Translations under genes and position numbers: made by a program
DNA from: Platycnemis pennipes
Lineage: Eukaryota > Arthropoda > Insecta > Odonata > Platycnemididae
Direction: 5' to 3'
NCBI GenBank assembly: GCA_933228895.1
Contig: OW121848.1
Coordinates: 139,332,615 to 139,396,614 of the forward strand
Length of the DNA stretch: 64,000 nt
Notes under the pieces: model-generated
What the model was told of the DNA's origin: nothing
Database searches by the model: none
The model's input: the letters and a program-made list of their open reading frames with translations, nothing else
Part shown: piece by piece, positions 35,061 to 49,400 of the stretch
How the letters are laid out: each line of letters begins with the position of its first letter
Position numbering within the stretch: position 1 is the first letter of the stretch

Positions 35061-35449
35061 ACTTTGCGTGGCTGTCGGACAATAGGAATGCTGCAGGGTG
35101 GTGCAATGCCCAACTGGTTGTTAGATTCCATGAAAGCGAAGGTGCGGGTTCACATTTTTTCGTTTCAACATGATACTATTATCTCTCAAGCAAGTAGCCA
35201 GAAAAAATTGAATGCTTTTGCTAAAAGCAGTAATATCATTAGACACATATTCAAGCATATCCTCACGCTTTCATTCTTTAGCATGAAAAATCGATGATTA
35301 AGTTATCCATCCATATTTGACATTAATTATTCCGAAATGCCCTAGTATTAGAGGCAGTCTCTGCTTCATTCTGTCGGGTAATTGAGACTATTGCTGGTTA
35401 ATTGTCGTAAGATTCTATCACCTGCACGTACCTTTATCCTGATGTTGAT

Positions 35450-35706
35450 CACTCTCTCATTCAGTGATTCAACCCGAAGGTTGGTCTTTGATAGGTGAGA
35501 GTAGGTCTCACCCCGTACTAAGCCAATGGCGTGTGAAATTCACACATTCAGGGTAGGGGGGGCAGTTCCTTTCCCTGACGAACGAAGTTCTGATACGCAG
35601 AAAATCGAATCGAGAGGATTTTAGGTGGGGATGTCCAGAAAGGCTCTTGCCCGAGATTTGAACCCGGGACCCTCAGTACTCTACCCACTACTCCACCACG
35701 ACCCCT
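35450..35706 (-). mobile_element. tRNA-derived SINE family C, complete copy
   Basis: The 257-bp copy is flanked by the 11-bp direct repeat CTGATGTTGAT (35439-35449 and 35707-35717). On the minus strand it opens with a tRNA-like head: A box GTAGTGGGTAGAGTACTG, B box GGGTTCAAATCTCGG. A body of about 190 bp follows (with ACCCTGAATGTGTGAATTTC and ACCAACCTTCGGGTTGAATC). The SINE would be transcribed by Pol III and moved by a LINE in trans. Two more copies lie at 46228 and 51378. Confidence 0.9.
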
Positions 35707-35719
35707 CTGATGTTGATAA

Positions 35720-38700
35720 TATTAACAAAATCATTTAAGTTATTCACCCTGCAGTCTTATCTCGATGAAATTTAAATTTAGTGCTGACTATGGTAATGTA
35801 TGATCCACCAGCGTAAGCTTTTGTCTTCAGTCCACTCTCCTGTCACACAATGGTACCTAACGGTAATGTATGAACAGAGCTTTGTGCCGTCAGGCTGTTA
35901 CCGCAATTCGAGGGAATATTGCACATGCTGTGAGTTGGATTGCACTACAATACGACCGTAACTTAGTCACCCGCTGTTGGTTAACCAAAATCTCCTGAAC
36001 ATCCTTATTCAAAATGATTCGGCTGCTCGTAAAGTTCTGAGGGCACCTCCATGCTCTGCGTCCCTCGCTCTTTCACCTTTCGCTTTCAGCCGAGTTTTTA
36101 TAACACACAGTCTCCGCCGCTTTACGTCTCTTTCATTCCAAATTCCATTTACTTTCTCTCGCACGAAACGTTTCTTAACACCTCGAGTAACCTTAATTTT
36201 TCCTAGCATTATGAGAAGGTTTTAATAGTTCCGTACACTTCTTAATGGTCATTTTAAATATATGTCGAGGAAACGGAGTCCATGGTCAAGTAAGTGGACG
36301 CTAAAAAACGTGTCCCGTAGAGGATAATACTCCAATTATAATTATAATAATATACTTAATAATTATACTCTACCGCCACTACGACGAGAGTAATGGCAGC
36401 CGCTGTAATAGTATTTCTCGTGGATTCTATAGTGATGTGATAGTTATGCTATGAAAACATTCTCTTCGGTAGAAATTCCCGTTTTGTAAAAATCATATCT
36501 CCTCTTGTCATATTAACAGCAAATTATACACCAAAAGAGAGTTGAATAGATATTATGCACGTATAAAGAGAAAGGGAACGCAAAGTTAGCGCTATATAAA
36601 GTGCTGATACTTTATCATAAAACTTTTCTATCAAAGTTAATCTGTAGGTCCCTGCAACTCAGCTGAGGAGTTGAAATTTAACTGTATCCATGAGATATCA
36701 TCATTAGGCTGATACACTTATTGGTAGCACTTATATGGAATTGAAATATGTGTATGGTAACAAACCTTAGACTCAAACTGAGGATTGAACAATATAAATA
36801 TATTTACTACTTTATTTTTTAATAAATTAGGACAACATTTAAGCGTTATTTTCTATTTTGTCTCAGCAGTTGGTGTTAGCCAAAGAAGTTTAATCTTAGC
36901 CATTATTTTTTAATAATTCAGTTATTTTTTCAAAATCTCTAAAACTGTTGAAAATATATCTCCCTGATTCAATCGTGCCTGGAGCTTTATACATATGTAA
37001 TGGGTGTTCAGCGCCTACGCTTTCAACTACACGATATTCCTCGAGCACTTCGTTTCTTTTTTAATTCATTTTTTACCCTGTAACAACTTCGCTGTCATGT
37101 TGATAATTTTCAGTAATAATAGTTGGAATATATTTCTTCCAAGGACATTTATTTTTCTCTTTCAGGGCATAATTCATCTCCTTTCACATGAATGCGGCAG
37201 GAAATTAGAACGACATTGGTTTGTCTGTTGAAGGCTAGAATACGAGTTGGTAAGTCCACGATTAGTTTCCTTATTTCTAATCATTGACATTTTAGCGAAT
37301 TCCCTGGTTAGTCAAAAATTTATGTGGAAAATACATTCGTCCTCTGTGAGATAATTATTGATGGGGTGCCTGTTATTGATGCCAGAGTTTATGCATTTTG
37401 TCAGAGTAAATACGGTATAAGACCGAATGTATGTAAAAGTTAGCTTCCTGAAAAAGTTCTTCCGGAGACTGTATAAAAAAATCATGTCGTAGCACTTAGT
37501 GAATTCAAATTTTTTTAAACTTACTAAATGCCGTTAAAAGACGAATGCGCTATTTGCCGATTCTTTCAATCAGGCAAAGAAAAGTGGTCTAGGCACAATA
37601 TAAGGGGGGTCGACAAATTTTATGATAATAATGGGAAAGATCATTAAAATATGCAATAAGTATTAAATTTTATCTACACCTATAAGTTACCATTTGTGCC
37701 TCCGTAAGGGTGTGTGGCAGGAGGTAGTAATTCCCAGTCAGGAAAGGAGCAGAAAAAGTTTTCACTGTTCGAGCGTGAACATTCTCTTCCAGCAAATCTA
37801 GGTTCAGCCAAGGGAGTTAAAATTCATGAACTAGGGCTAAACGATGACGTAAAGAAATTTTGGAGAATGTGTTATTTAGTAATTTTACGGGAGTGTAACT
37901 TGATATCATGAAAAAATAACTTATCGTTAAAACACTCTGGGCGTGCTTCTCTTGGCCGTGCCATGTAATGTTAGAAAATGGAGAGGTGCCTTGCGATTCC
38001 GAGAAAATTTGTGCTTACATGTGAGCTCAACACTTCACCTCACCTTGAGCAGCTTACTCTTGGGAGATAATGAAGCCAAAATCCTTAAGTACACAATGAA
38101 AGAATTGAGAATGTCTCCTTGCGGGGCGTAAAAAAATCCAACTTTAAGGTCTATTTCCGAAGTCTTCAGCCAATTATTGCTTTCATAGCTAGCTTTTGAG
38201 TGGATTCCTGCTGTAATAAAATTAATAATTTGAGCTACAACCGTAGAAGAGATAATTTACGCAAGAAAATTACGCAAAGGAGTTGATTTCATTAAGGAAT
38301 TAGTGTTTTTTAGTAGCGAGCCAACAATGAAGTTGACGGTGTCACCTGGTAGAATCTTTCCTGTACTTACTTCACTAAAAGAAAAAAACTGTTTTCCAAA
38401 ACAAAGATTCTTATAGCTCTTAACTGTGGTCTACTCGTCCGGTATCATCACTTAATCAGGGAAGATATCCCACCTGATTTCGTGATGCGTTGCAAACAGT
38501 AAAACACTCTGTTTCAGGATACTAAATTTCTTTTTCCATTTCATTACGATCCAGTGAATACGACAGATCCTACATTCATTTGTGATCTCTAAAGCCCTTC
38601 GTGTGCTCCCGCAGGAAATTTGGCCAACTATTTTCCAACAAATATTATTATATATTCTAGGCTTTCATCACGGAATATATTCGAATGGGGAGAATCGGGA

Positions 38701-40470
38701 ATTGGAAATCGGGTATCATCAACTTTAATGCTGAAATCAGAAAGTATTCATTAATACGTGTATACTAAAATTCGTATAGCCGTTCATGAATGGTCATTTA
38801 CTTCTCTACAAGTAATGGATTTTGAGAGATCCAAGCCAATTTCGCAGAGCTACCATATTCAGCTCCACAAAATGTATAGATTATGTCAGTGCTGACTTTG
38901 CCAGAGTAACATCGAGGCCCATCGCCCTATCAAAAGACACTGAAGATAATATAGAAAGGTTATCATCAAAAAACAGTTGTGTTCACATAGAACAAGCATT
39001 TGATTCGTAGCGAGGACGTTGGAAAGTGCTGTATTTAACCTTGTTCGATTTTTGAGAAAAACTACTCGATGGCTATCCAAAATACTCGTGGTTTAACGTT
39101 ATATAACTCTAAAACCAAACTACAGCGTCAAACCCGAAGGTCGGCCTAGTTGGCGAGGCTGCTCTCCAAATGACTGAATGACGTATTAAATTCTCGAATG
39201 TGAGTATAAGTTCATTTTCTTGTGCCACTCGAGGTGCCATGGGATAATCATCCGGCTTTGGTTTAACTGGAAGGGTTGAACAAGAATTTTCCTGAGTTGA
39301 GCGCGGTCATTCGGTCAGCAGCTCATTGCTCTACCCAATGGGCTTCCACTCTGCATAAGTTTGGAATGAAATTGCTTAGCCCCTCACGTGCGAAAATGGC
39401 TAAACAGCTATTGGGAGAATCCAGAAAGCGTATGTAGTCAACAAATCCTTCCGAAATGACTTGGACTTGAGCAAGCGAGATAAAGCGCCTTTTACGATAA
39501 CTTACTAATTAAATGCATGCCTTCAGTACAGTGAGGACTCGCTTGCTGGTAATACCAAAAAAATTTATTTGGAAAGGAAATTTCCAACCGGGGGAGGATC
39601 CTGATAGAATTCAGAAAAGAGTCACGGCTCTCCGCTTGCCGCTGCTCCTCACGCATTTTCACCAAAGTGGTAAAACCACACTGGACATAACATGGAGAGA
39701 AAGCGTGCGTAAGATATATTGATGCGGCACTGCTTTGAAGAAGATAGCATTTTCGAAATACGTGGCTTTTTCCCCATAAGAGAGAAGTAGAAATGCCATA
39801 TATTCCACTGGCTGGACCCAATCGAATTTGATACTGACATAAGGTGTGGAAATCTCATACGATTATGACTGTACATGCCGGGTCAAATCCGAAGAGGAGC
39901 CTGTACTATAGGAAAGACATATGAAAGAAAGCAAAACGGAAAAAAGCGCAGCGTCTGAATCTCGACACCGAGAAGTCAGAAAACTGCTCAGATCGTCTTG
40001 CACCGTCAAAACTAAATGTATTCGAATACAAACATGGCATCAATCCTACGAGTGGGATTCGAATACGAGAACTTTTGGCTGCCAGACTGTAATAGTTTCG
40101 GAATTAGTTTTTTAAATGCTCCAAGTGCCGAGTTTGTAACGCGCTGTACATCTGACACTTGTATGCTATCCTGTGTAAAACACGACCTACAATCTCAATG
40201 CGGGTTGCGGACTCAACGAAAATTTTAGGTTGCCTGGCCCAGGCGTTACCGAGCTAAATGCCGCGGTCGGCTGGAAGCGATATAGCATCCGCTACTGAGG
40301 ACCTTAACAACCAAGCGCATTAATCAACCTAATGAAAATCACTGGAGGCAAAGAGAAAAGTGCTCAACTTTTCTTCGAAATAGTGGAAAAATTAATGAGA
40401 AAACAACGGAGAGGCTATCGAGACTTTAAAGCTGGTCTACGCCGCATCAATTTCTCTTTCAAACTATTCT
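35720..40470. other. Spacer with scattered weak signals
   Basis: I see no gene. ORFs are 60-110 codons without motifs. A degraded SINE-like head is possible on the minus strand at about 39300-39360 (TGGGTAGAGCAATGAGCTG). The remaining sequence is AT-rich or mixed and unassigned. Confidence 0.5.
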
Positions 40471-40472
40471 AG

Positions 40473-40648
40473 TGGCCCGAGTCTTGAATATTTCGTTACT
40501 CACCGAATAAATATTGACGTTTCCGTTACCTGCGAAAACGTCATATTTTGTTATCAACGTGGATTAACGAATAACTTGAGACAAATGACGTTATCAGAAC
40601 GACAAATTTCATTCGTTATAGCGTAACGAAAGATTCAAGACTTGGGCC
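40473..40648. mobile_element. Small MITE with CTAG flanks
   Basis: The 176-bp element has imperfect inverted ends, TGGCCCGAGTCTTGAATATT on the left and, inverted, GGCCCAAGTCTTGAATCTTT on the right, both leading into CGTTAC. CTAG lies on each side (40469-40472 and 40649-40652), a possible 3-4-bp target duplication. The inside has many ACGTTAT/AACG-type repeats. No coding capacity. The superfamily is uncertain. Confidence 0.75.
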
Positions 40649-40654
40649 CTAGGA

Positions 40655-43600
40655 CACGTTTTCCTCTCCCGTTACTATCGATCACATTGCGAAAACCGAG
40701 AAAACACAACACTTGCAGGAATGTATCCTCTATCCAAATTTTTACTTTCATTCATTAGGTATAGCTTTGCGGCCTAAAAACCAACCAAATCGTGCCGTTT
40801 TTAGACTGATTTATGTACATAACATGCCACTGAGATGCTCCAGTGTGCCTTGCACCTGTCGAAGGATAGAAGGCAATTTAGGCAAGGCAGACTCATTACA
40901 TGATAGAGGCCCGATGTAAACCGGTAAGAAGTAACGATTGGAGACCCTAGTCCTGGAACCCCCCTAAAAATGAATCATATCATCATACCCAGCCAAAATA
41001 AATACCCCGGAGTTCATTACTTTCCAATAAATTTGCTGCTTATCTATTTTTCTATGATGTCGTGTGATGAAAACTATGTATTGCTGCAAGTTGAAATTAT
41101 ACGGAAGAAACCAGGAAGTAAATGGCGTGGAATGTGAGTTTTTCCTGTTGATGAAACTTGAGGTTTCCGTTTGCTGTGCGTGACGGTCATGGATTTTTAG
41201 TTGCGATAAAATAAAACTTCAAATTATGTTGGTATTTACTAAATGACCTCATCCGTCGGATTAAATTGAGTAGGTAGCTGTCGACACTTCCTGTGAAAGT
41301 GAGTTTTTAATGGATTGTTCAATGACGGGTGGCTCCTTCTTACAATCCAGATCCAAAGATGATCATAGCGGATCGCAGCTAAAATTCTCGTTCCATTTTT
41401 AAGGAAATTCTACTGATAGTCTCTAATTAGCTTCAACTGGCTGCCGACCGAAAGCCATGCAAATTATCCAATATTACCCTCATGCGCCGTAATCCTCAAC
41501 AATTATCGCTCTTCGGCGTTTGTTTTTTTGCGCTTTCCTTCAGAATCTTTCCCAAATAAAAGAAGTGGTAAGAAATTATATCATACATCGGAAGCATTCC
41601 TTTTGTAAATAGAAAAATTTTCACTCAATTTTGTCGAAAATAATACTTTTCTTCTGTCTCTTTGATCTTTTACCGAGTGCCTAAAGCCGAGGGCATGAGT
41701 GTGATTCAACTTTAGATATCGCCAGAGAGGTAACTGGGTCAGGTAACCGAGGTGAGGTACCTGATACAGTTATTATCCACGCCCTAACTTTGATTTTTTT
41801 ATCACGCACTTCAATATCATCCGCGCCTTGATTTTTTAATTCTACATAGTTGCGTCTGTCTAAAAACCCCATTCCAACGAGCCTCCAAAACAAGTGCACA
41901 CTAAAGGTAAAATTTAATCAATCCACTGAACAGTATTATACAGAGAGGAAAACGTAAAAAATGCTTTAAGTCTCATTGCAATGAAGGTATAAAGTTCAAA
42001 CGACGAACATGTCCCGTCCGATAATTTCTGAAACTTAACAGCAATGCTCAATAGAGTGAGTTCTGACTGGAATTTTTACATTATTTTCATGATTAGTCAG
42101 ATAAGCTGCTTTGAAAGGCAAGAAAACACTCCATGAGGAAAACTTATTTAATCCTTACTAAATAATGCTTTTAGGAAATGCTTGACTAAAAACTGAAATA
42201 TCACATACGCCGTACTATGTACTTGAGTTTATACGTACTATTCCTTGCATAAGATCAACCAAGAGAATCTGTTTCTTTCCCCTGTTTTCAGACAAAGCTT
42301 TTCACCTGCTTCCTTATTTTTGCATAAAATATTAATCGGTCGAATAGAAGAAAAAGTTCTAGGATCAAGGAGCACGGGACCTCCCTAGTCGCCGTAAAGA
42401 GGTCTGTTGGAAGACCACACCCATGATGATGGCGAGGTCTTCCGTGCCATACTCAACACTTGTCGTCACCGTTAAAACTGCGCTAGACTCTGAATAAAAC
42501 GATCTCCATCTACACGGTTATCTTTGGTAGATTCTACATAGTCATCTATGTGGTTTGACCCTCTAACGATCATCGCAAGGGTATACGGCAAGGGGCGATT
42601 CTTCACCGAAAATTTTAGGGTTCCTACCTGTTAACAATCTATTATTCGTACCACGCAGAAATAACGTTTTATTTGTATTTTTTAATAATTTTCAGAAAAC
42701 ATTTTCAGAGAAGATGAATCTCACTCAAGCATTTAACTCGACTTGACTTTTATATTCCATCTATATTCTACGTTTAAAATCTTGGAATATACCTCTGAGT
42801 GACCCCTCAACTCAATTTCCCGCACCCAAAGGCACTTTTACTCAAAGAAAGATACAGCCAGAGAAAGAGTAATTATTACTCTAAATGGTATGAATAAGCC
42901 GTTGGCGTCAATTGAAAGTTCACTGGTATTCTTCTTCTCTCAGGGAAAAGGGCAATAATAGGAGAAAAACGCATCGTAAGGGATATATTAACGTCACAGG
43001 AATCAGCACCCCTTCAAAATTGTCTCCTTCTTTATAAGTTATCACTTTTGCTTCTAATTGAGCCACGCTTTGAGTGATATTTTTTGCAATCATTTCACCG
43101 AAAGTTTTATTGGCGTATGTGATGAATGGATTTGTTTTATTGAAAACTGCCACATTCAACCATATTCCATTGATCAAATTCCAAATTACACTTGGCCCAA
43201 TATCAATGATCGAAGTCTGCGGAAGGCCAGGTCGCTCAAGAGGTGGAGGAGGGGAGAGTCACAGCGAAGCGCTCGCTCGAGAGAAAGAGCCGTGTCCCTT
43301 AATCAAGGAGCTTCGTGCCTGTGTGTGTGTCACCGTTGCTCCTTGTTCTCCGGCCGCCCACTCGTCCTCGCCGAAGACGTAATTGTTCTGGCGAACAGAA
43401 GACCGCGGAGGGCGGTGCCCACTTGCCATGAAACGCCCTCGTTAACCCATTCGCCCTGCCCAACGCCTTTCGAGGGAGGTGGTGGCGTTTCTTTTCTTTT
43501 TCATTCCACCTGGTTGCAGCTTCATAAACGGTTGAAGAATCGATAACTTCTTTGCATGCACACTGAGAGGAAAACTGCGGAGCTTGTGCAACGGGAGATT

Positions 43601-46225
43601 GTCGGGCCTCAATCTCGGCGAAGGGAATTGTCCCTAATTAGCATCTCGTTCGAAAAAGCTGTGGCGGTGAATGTGACCATTGTAGTGAAACTAAAACGCC
43701 CCCTACAGCCGAGATAGTAATTTTGGAATGATATCCGAAATTGCTCTCCGAAATCGAATTCTCTCTACTATAATGTAAAATATTTCGTCTTTCAATACCT
43801 TCGAGGTAGTCGATCTACGTGTAATACGCCCAGCATTATAACTTAGGGGAGGTAATTCATCGTGAAACAACGAAAGATAATTTAGTCTATCCGATAAATT
43901 TATTTCACAGGATCTAAGTTTCTTTGTTATACAACATTGGATGATATTGTACAATTGGTTTGTTGCTAGTTAAAATTGGTTAATGATGTTGTACAACCTA
44001 GGTCATAAGAACAATGTCATATGGAAAGACTAAATTACCTTTCATCATTTCGTAATGAAGCAGTTCCACGTGGCTGAGGCTAATGCAATTTAAGTTCCTG
44101 CTCATATTTCCAACAGGATTTCGAATAAACCCTTGTAATTCTCTCTCAGAACTCCTTGAGAAACCTCATGGCTCTTGGCCAATCTAAGTTCAAAGGGTGC
44201 TAAGTCTATCAAACTTGTCCGGTAATCAAAAAAATTCAATTCAAGTTCTGACTTTTACCGACCTTCATTGCTATTTTTTGCCGTCTATGTCGCCAAAAAG
44301 GTATTGGAGAGTTAAATCAGGTCATGCATGGTGGATTGATTTTGCAACGAGAGCAGTAAATTCTTCCATTTCGGAATGAGTGAGCTACTTTTAACGTCTG
44401 TCCCCATCCGCATTAATCCACTAATGCCTGGACATGTGTTTTATTTGAAATATAAACACTTGGTAAAACTGGAAGAGGGAAGAAACGAAGAGGGATTTTA
44501 AACGGTATGTTGATTGACATGCCGAGTGGTGAAGAGATTTGATAGAGGGAACGGATCCTTTGTGGGGGATTGTTAACATGACCCTTGACAGAAGAACTGG
44601 ACGCTGAAGTCAGGACAGTAATTCGCTAGCTTCGCAACCCTAATGTCAACCGTGGTTATATTCCCACCTCGAGCATAGATATTGAGTGTAACGCAAGTTT
44701 AATTAGGTTAACCTGCGCGATACAACCTCAGTATTTGGTGCACGCTGAAATCTAAATCCCCCACGATAGGGGGGAATGAGTCAAAGCATGAGCTATTCAT
44801 AGGAGTACCTATGGTAATAGTTTATGATCAGTAAATCCAGTCGTATAAGATACTGTTGATCAGTAATATAAATCGCAAAAGGAAAACTTGAAATGCTTCC
44901 TTATTAGAGAGAGTGCAGTGAACTGTGTGCCTGTACTGATTCTTAACTTGGTCTCCGTCAAACATAATTTGATGACTTCGGAAAAAAAGGATAAACGAGA
45001 TTATTATAACATGGTTTCAGGTGTCCTTTTATGAAAATTATTTATCAAAAGTTAAACCTGGTTAATTTTACAAATTAGTCAAAAATAAAATTGAAATAGT
45101 GATAGCTGGTGAGGATTGGTGGGAGAAGTCCCAAAAGGTTGAAGAATGTAATACGACACATAACTTTTTGTTGTTAAGGGGTGAGAGAGGTTAGTAGGAA
45201 TATTAAAAGCATAAAGAGTGGTTAAGGGTTTGCGGAGCTAGAGGAAACGGAGCTATGTTTTTCATTGGGTGCCAGTATTACCTTTGTTCTTATAGGGACC
45301 AAGACTACATGTACTGCTCAAGGACCGTGCGGATCCTCCCTTAAATGCAGAGGATAATCATTTTTTCGAATAACTCGTTGAACATATATTTTAATATTAA
45401 TTTGTAACATTTTTATAATGATATGATAATAGATATTGTCAATGACCTAATTCAAAAAAGTGCAATTGAAATATGTTCCCCCTGCTACCTGACCCTCTTT
45501 TTTTACCAACATTCACTTTCTTTCAAACTTTCCCAACATACAATAGAGAAGCATTAATCATTCAATAGGGTAAAAGTGTGAATCATCACTCTATTATTTA
45601 CCGTATCAAAGCTAATTGAAAAATTACCTTTATTAAAATTATGCTCAAATTAATTCATTTAATTTGAAATCAAACTTGGAGAAAGGTCAATTTATCATTG
45701 AAAAATTACGAAGAGAAATGCTGAAAACGTGGTTTTCTTCGTTACCACACCCACTGAACGTTACATCCCGTTTGTCATTCGATAAATACAATTCAATTTC
45801 TTTCGTTGTTATATCACCTCCAAAATTTCTGTGAATCTTATCGCAAACTATACCTATAACATCAATCGTCCCGGGTGGAGATCGCAGTAATTCACACATT
45901 AAATCATGCCTTTTAATCCAGTTCATGAGAGACATTGAGTTCAATGAATGGGAATGAGTTAAGAAGTACGAACATTTTCAATGACCCCGAGAGATAATTT
46001 TGCATTTTTCTTAACGAAAGTTGTGATTATATTTATCAGTGTGTGCACCAAGAAGTGATACTTATTGCAACGGAAACTATTTTCAAATAGGCTTGCATTT
46101 CCCGTTACTCTTCATGAGAAAGTGAAGAATCAACCAATTTCTTTATGCATATTTAGTTTCCTCTTGAGGCGTAGAAGGAATGTAATTGCGTCAACATGCC
46201 TACATGTTTTAAGCTTGAATATATT
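40655..46225. other. Spacer with CpG-rich patch at 43200-43540
   Basis: CpG-rich sequence covers about 43200-43540, with overlapping plus-strand ORFs (43058-43546 and 43074-43382) that lack motifs, so I call no protein. The rest is AT-rich. No tRNA or transposon ends recognised. Confidence 0.5.
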
Positions 46226-46227
46226 AC

Positions 46228-46495
46228 TCGTGTATTGTTGAGGTCTACTGACCGGAGGGTCCCGGGTTCAAATCCCGGGCAAGAGCCTTTCTGGACACCC
46301 CCCATCTAAAATCCTCGCGATTCGATTTTTTTACTTGTCAGAACTTTGTAGGGAATCGCAGGTGGCCCAGGGAAAGGAACTGGCCCCCGTACCCTGAATG
46401 TGTGAATTTCGCACGCCATCGGCTTAATACGGGGTGAGCTCTACTCTCACCTATCAAAATCAACCTTCGGGTTGAATCACTGAGTGAGTGATTGC
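46228..46495 (+). mobile_element. SINE family C, copy 2
   Basis: The B box GGGTCCCGGGTTCAAATCCC and the body (ACCCTGAATGTGTGAATTTC, CTCTACTCTCACCTATCAAA, CCTTCGGGTTGAATCACTGA) match the copy at 35706-35450 in the same order. The A-box part is more diverged. Its orientation is opposite to copy 1. The minus ORF at 46338-46520 is a shadow. Confidence 0.85.
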
Positions 46496-46499
46496 TTGA

Positions 46500-49400
46500 G
46501 GTAAATTCTGTTAGTGACAAACTGCAATCTGAATATTTACTCAGATATCACTTTGTACTTACTGGGTTGTAAGCCTTATGGGCTTAGACGATAAAATTCA
46601 GTGCCTCATCAAACATGTCCGTCAAACAACAACGTTAATGCATTCGTTTTGCTCTCGTAATGACAACAATCACTACAGTAAAAATGGAAATAATGAGATA
46701 GTATTACATTAGCCCCCTTTTCAGATGTTGTCCTCTCTTCATTATTATGACTGATCTTCTAAAGCTTTCGCCATCAGCCAAAGATAATTATCCTTTTGCC
46801 CTGTTGCTTGGAGGGTATTACCATGTAGTCTTCGTGAAAATTATCTCTGTACAGCAATGGAATTCAGCGGGGCATATTTATCTTGTAGCTTTCGTAAATC
46901 ACAGTCTCGTACTTTTATAAATATTGGAATTTTATTGGGTAAAAATGGACCTCTCTCACGATAAAAATTCAGCATGACCGTTGTCATCGGCAATGCCTTG
47001 GCCCAATGTATCGTTTGTTTAAATTTCATTTTAAAATATGGAGAGAGACAATTGCGTTTTGAAGATTTCCGTGAGCTCCTCAAATAGGGGTACTATGCCT
47101 GTAATCTCGCATAGATGAAGTCCTTAGGGTTATCCTTCGTAATCTATGAAGACCGCAGGCGGAGAAGAATATCCAATCCTGTTCTCAAAGATAATATCAA
47201 GGTACCATTGTAACACGATGATGAAAGAAACGGTGCCAGCAGTGTTTTCAAATAAAAGCCGAAACGAGGAATCACACCGTGTGGGAAATCATTTTTCCGT
47301 TTATCACCGCTTATCCATTTTTGAAGCACAAAAGTCCCGACACTTCAATTAGCATGTGGAAAACAATGGACGCAGATTCGGCCTCTTCCTGCACACTCAG
47401 GGCGCTGGAGAAAAATTTCAAGGAAACGCTGCCAGATTCCATAAGTGCTGTGAACAAAATTCATATCCCCTATCTCTCCGTAAAATTGTGTGTCTGAGTT
47501 GATTGTTTTAAAATTTCTCATCATTCTATTTTCCAATAATTCTGTTGGCTGAAGGAATAGCTGGAACTGAATATCCGCACAGTTTAAATTCACCTCCACA
47601 ACAGATTACGAATTCGAAAATGTTTTACGATTATAGTCTGCTCTCCGTTTGAATGTCCCTTGCAAGGAAAGACGTTTCGGCCTAATGCAAAAGTGTCTTT
47701 TTCAGTCCACCAACTTCTCTCATCATATACTTCTCTATCATGCTCTACATCTCTATAATCGATTTGGTTATTCGCTTATCGTCCAACCTACATGTCGATA
47801 TCCTACTCATACTCTTCATAGGTACCCTGTTAACTTTATATTTCTTAACTACATCATACGTATTCTGGCATACATTTGTTTCTCATTCATACTGTTACCG
47901 AGAAGAAAACCTTCATATCCGTCCCTATTTTCACCTCCCGAAGCAATTTCTCCTTGTTCCTACTCAAATTTGCTCGGCGCAGTCTTAATACTATGAAGTT
48001 AAAAACATTACTTCATCGCAACTCTCTCCTAATAAAAATTTTCCCAGTAACATCCTCTCCAAAACTCGATATCGCCGCAATAGCTCTGTCATCCACTTTC
48101 ACCTCCTCTGAATTTTCCTATCTTGTTTATTTCCATTCCTACCGTATTTTTCACTTCTTTTTGTGTTCTTCTTGAAGGAGGTCACCCCTGCGCCTACCTT
48201 GCCACCTCGGAAGTACAAATTTTTTATCTTCGTTCTTTATAAAACTCTCTGTGCATGGTTTAAACCCAAATCTAAAGCTATTTTTCATTCTCTTCTCTCG
48301 TTTGTCCCTTATGTTTTCGTCAAGGTCTATGGTTTCCATATTCTGGTATCATTCGTCAAGCTTTCAGATCCTTCAGATGTTCTTTCCAACCCTATTTTCA
48401 GATATTTCCGGAACAGATTGGATTTCTCAAGGAGATAGGCCGTGAAGAGATACATGGGTGGGAAATAGCAGGCGGGATATGGCCTTTAATCCCATAAATT
48501 TTGGTATAATTCTTATGAGTTTATGCACCTTTTTCATTACTGTCATTCTTATGGTTAAAAAAGCGTAGTAACGTTGCATTACTAGTAGTAGTAGGTACCG
48601 CTTTTCAGGGGTCACTGTGGCCACGTAAAACGAATGAGTGGATTTCTGCTGGGGATCATGTCGGTGTAGTAGCTAGAGTGCTGTCTCCCCATCCCCATAC
48701 ACCAGCTTCCGAGAAGACGTAGATCTTTTCGAGTATAATCAAGGCTCCCTCGTGAGTCCAAATGAGTGGAAAGGGCGTCAAGGTTCCGTCGGTTGGGATA
48801 GCCCGGCATCATTCCTTCCCAATACCCTAAAAATCTTACCCATAGCACCTTGCCAAACTACTCTTAATGGCGCAAATGTCCGCAGCTGTCCTTCCTAAAG
48901 ATACACCCAGAAGCTTATTCCCTAGAAGTAGCCTGGTCTTCATGCAGTGTTGTGCCTCACTAAGGTCGAGGGTCTAAATCCGAACCACGAACTATCCGAA
49001 TAGATGTTTTTCCCGCCAAATTATTTCGGTTAAAATTTAGGAGATGCAAGCAGAGTCTTTTTCTTTCCTCGGTATTTTCTGCTGTAATTGCCGAAGGTCC
49101 CCAAATCCGTGAGTGAATGCTCAGCATCCTTTGCAGAAAACTAATCTGTCGGAATGAGCACTTCGGATGGAGTCGTGACTCGTTTGAAGGTCTCATACCT
49201 GGTTTCCTCTAAACACGAAGACGAGGATTTTTACGCGGACAGAAACATCATTTATCTCTCCGCCCAACTTGGATGGAGCCCACGGCTTCACTGACAACAA
49301 AAGGAATCATCCATGCATATTCATATCCTGAAACAGGTTTCAAATCTGTCACATGCTTGATGCGGCCTATGAGTAGACATCTGCGTAGAATGGAGGAATT

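Noticed and set aside
34556..35173. The longest open frame (205 codons, plus strand)
   Set aside because: It overlaps the promoter and CpG-rich flank of the cuticle gene, other frames are open too, and the peptide is Arg/Gly/Pro-rich with no motif. Stop codons are simply rare in GC-rich DNA.
46228..46290. Apparent tRNA gene with a perfect B box
   Set aside because: The cloverleaf is incomplete and the SINE body seen at 35450-35706 follows.
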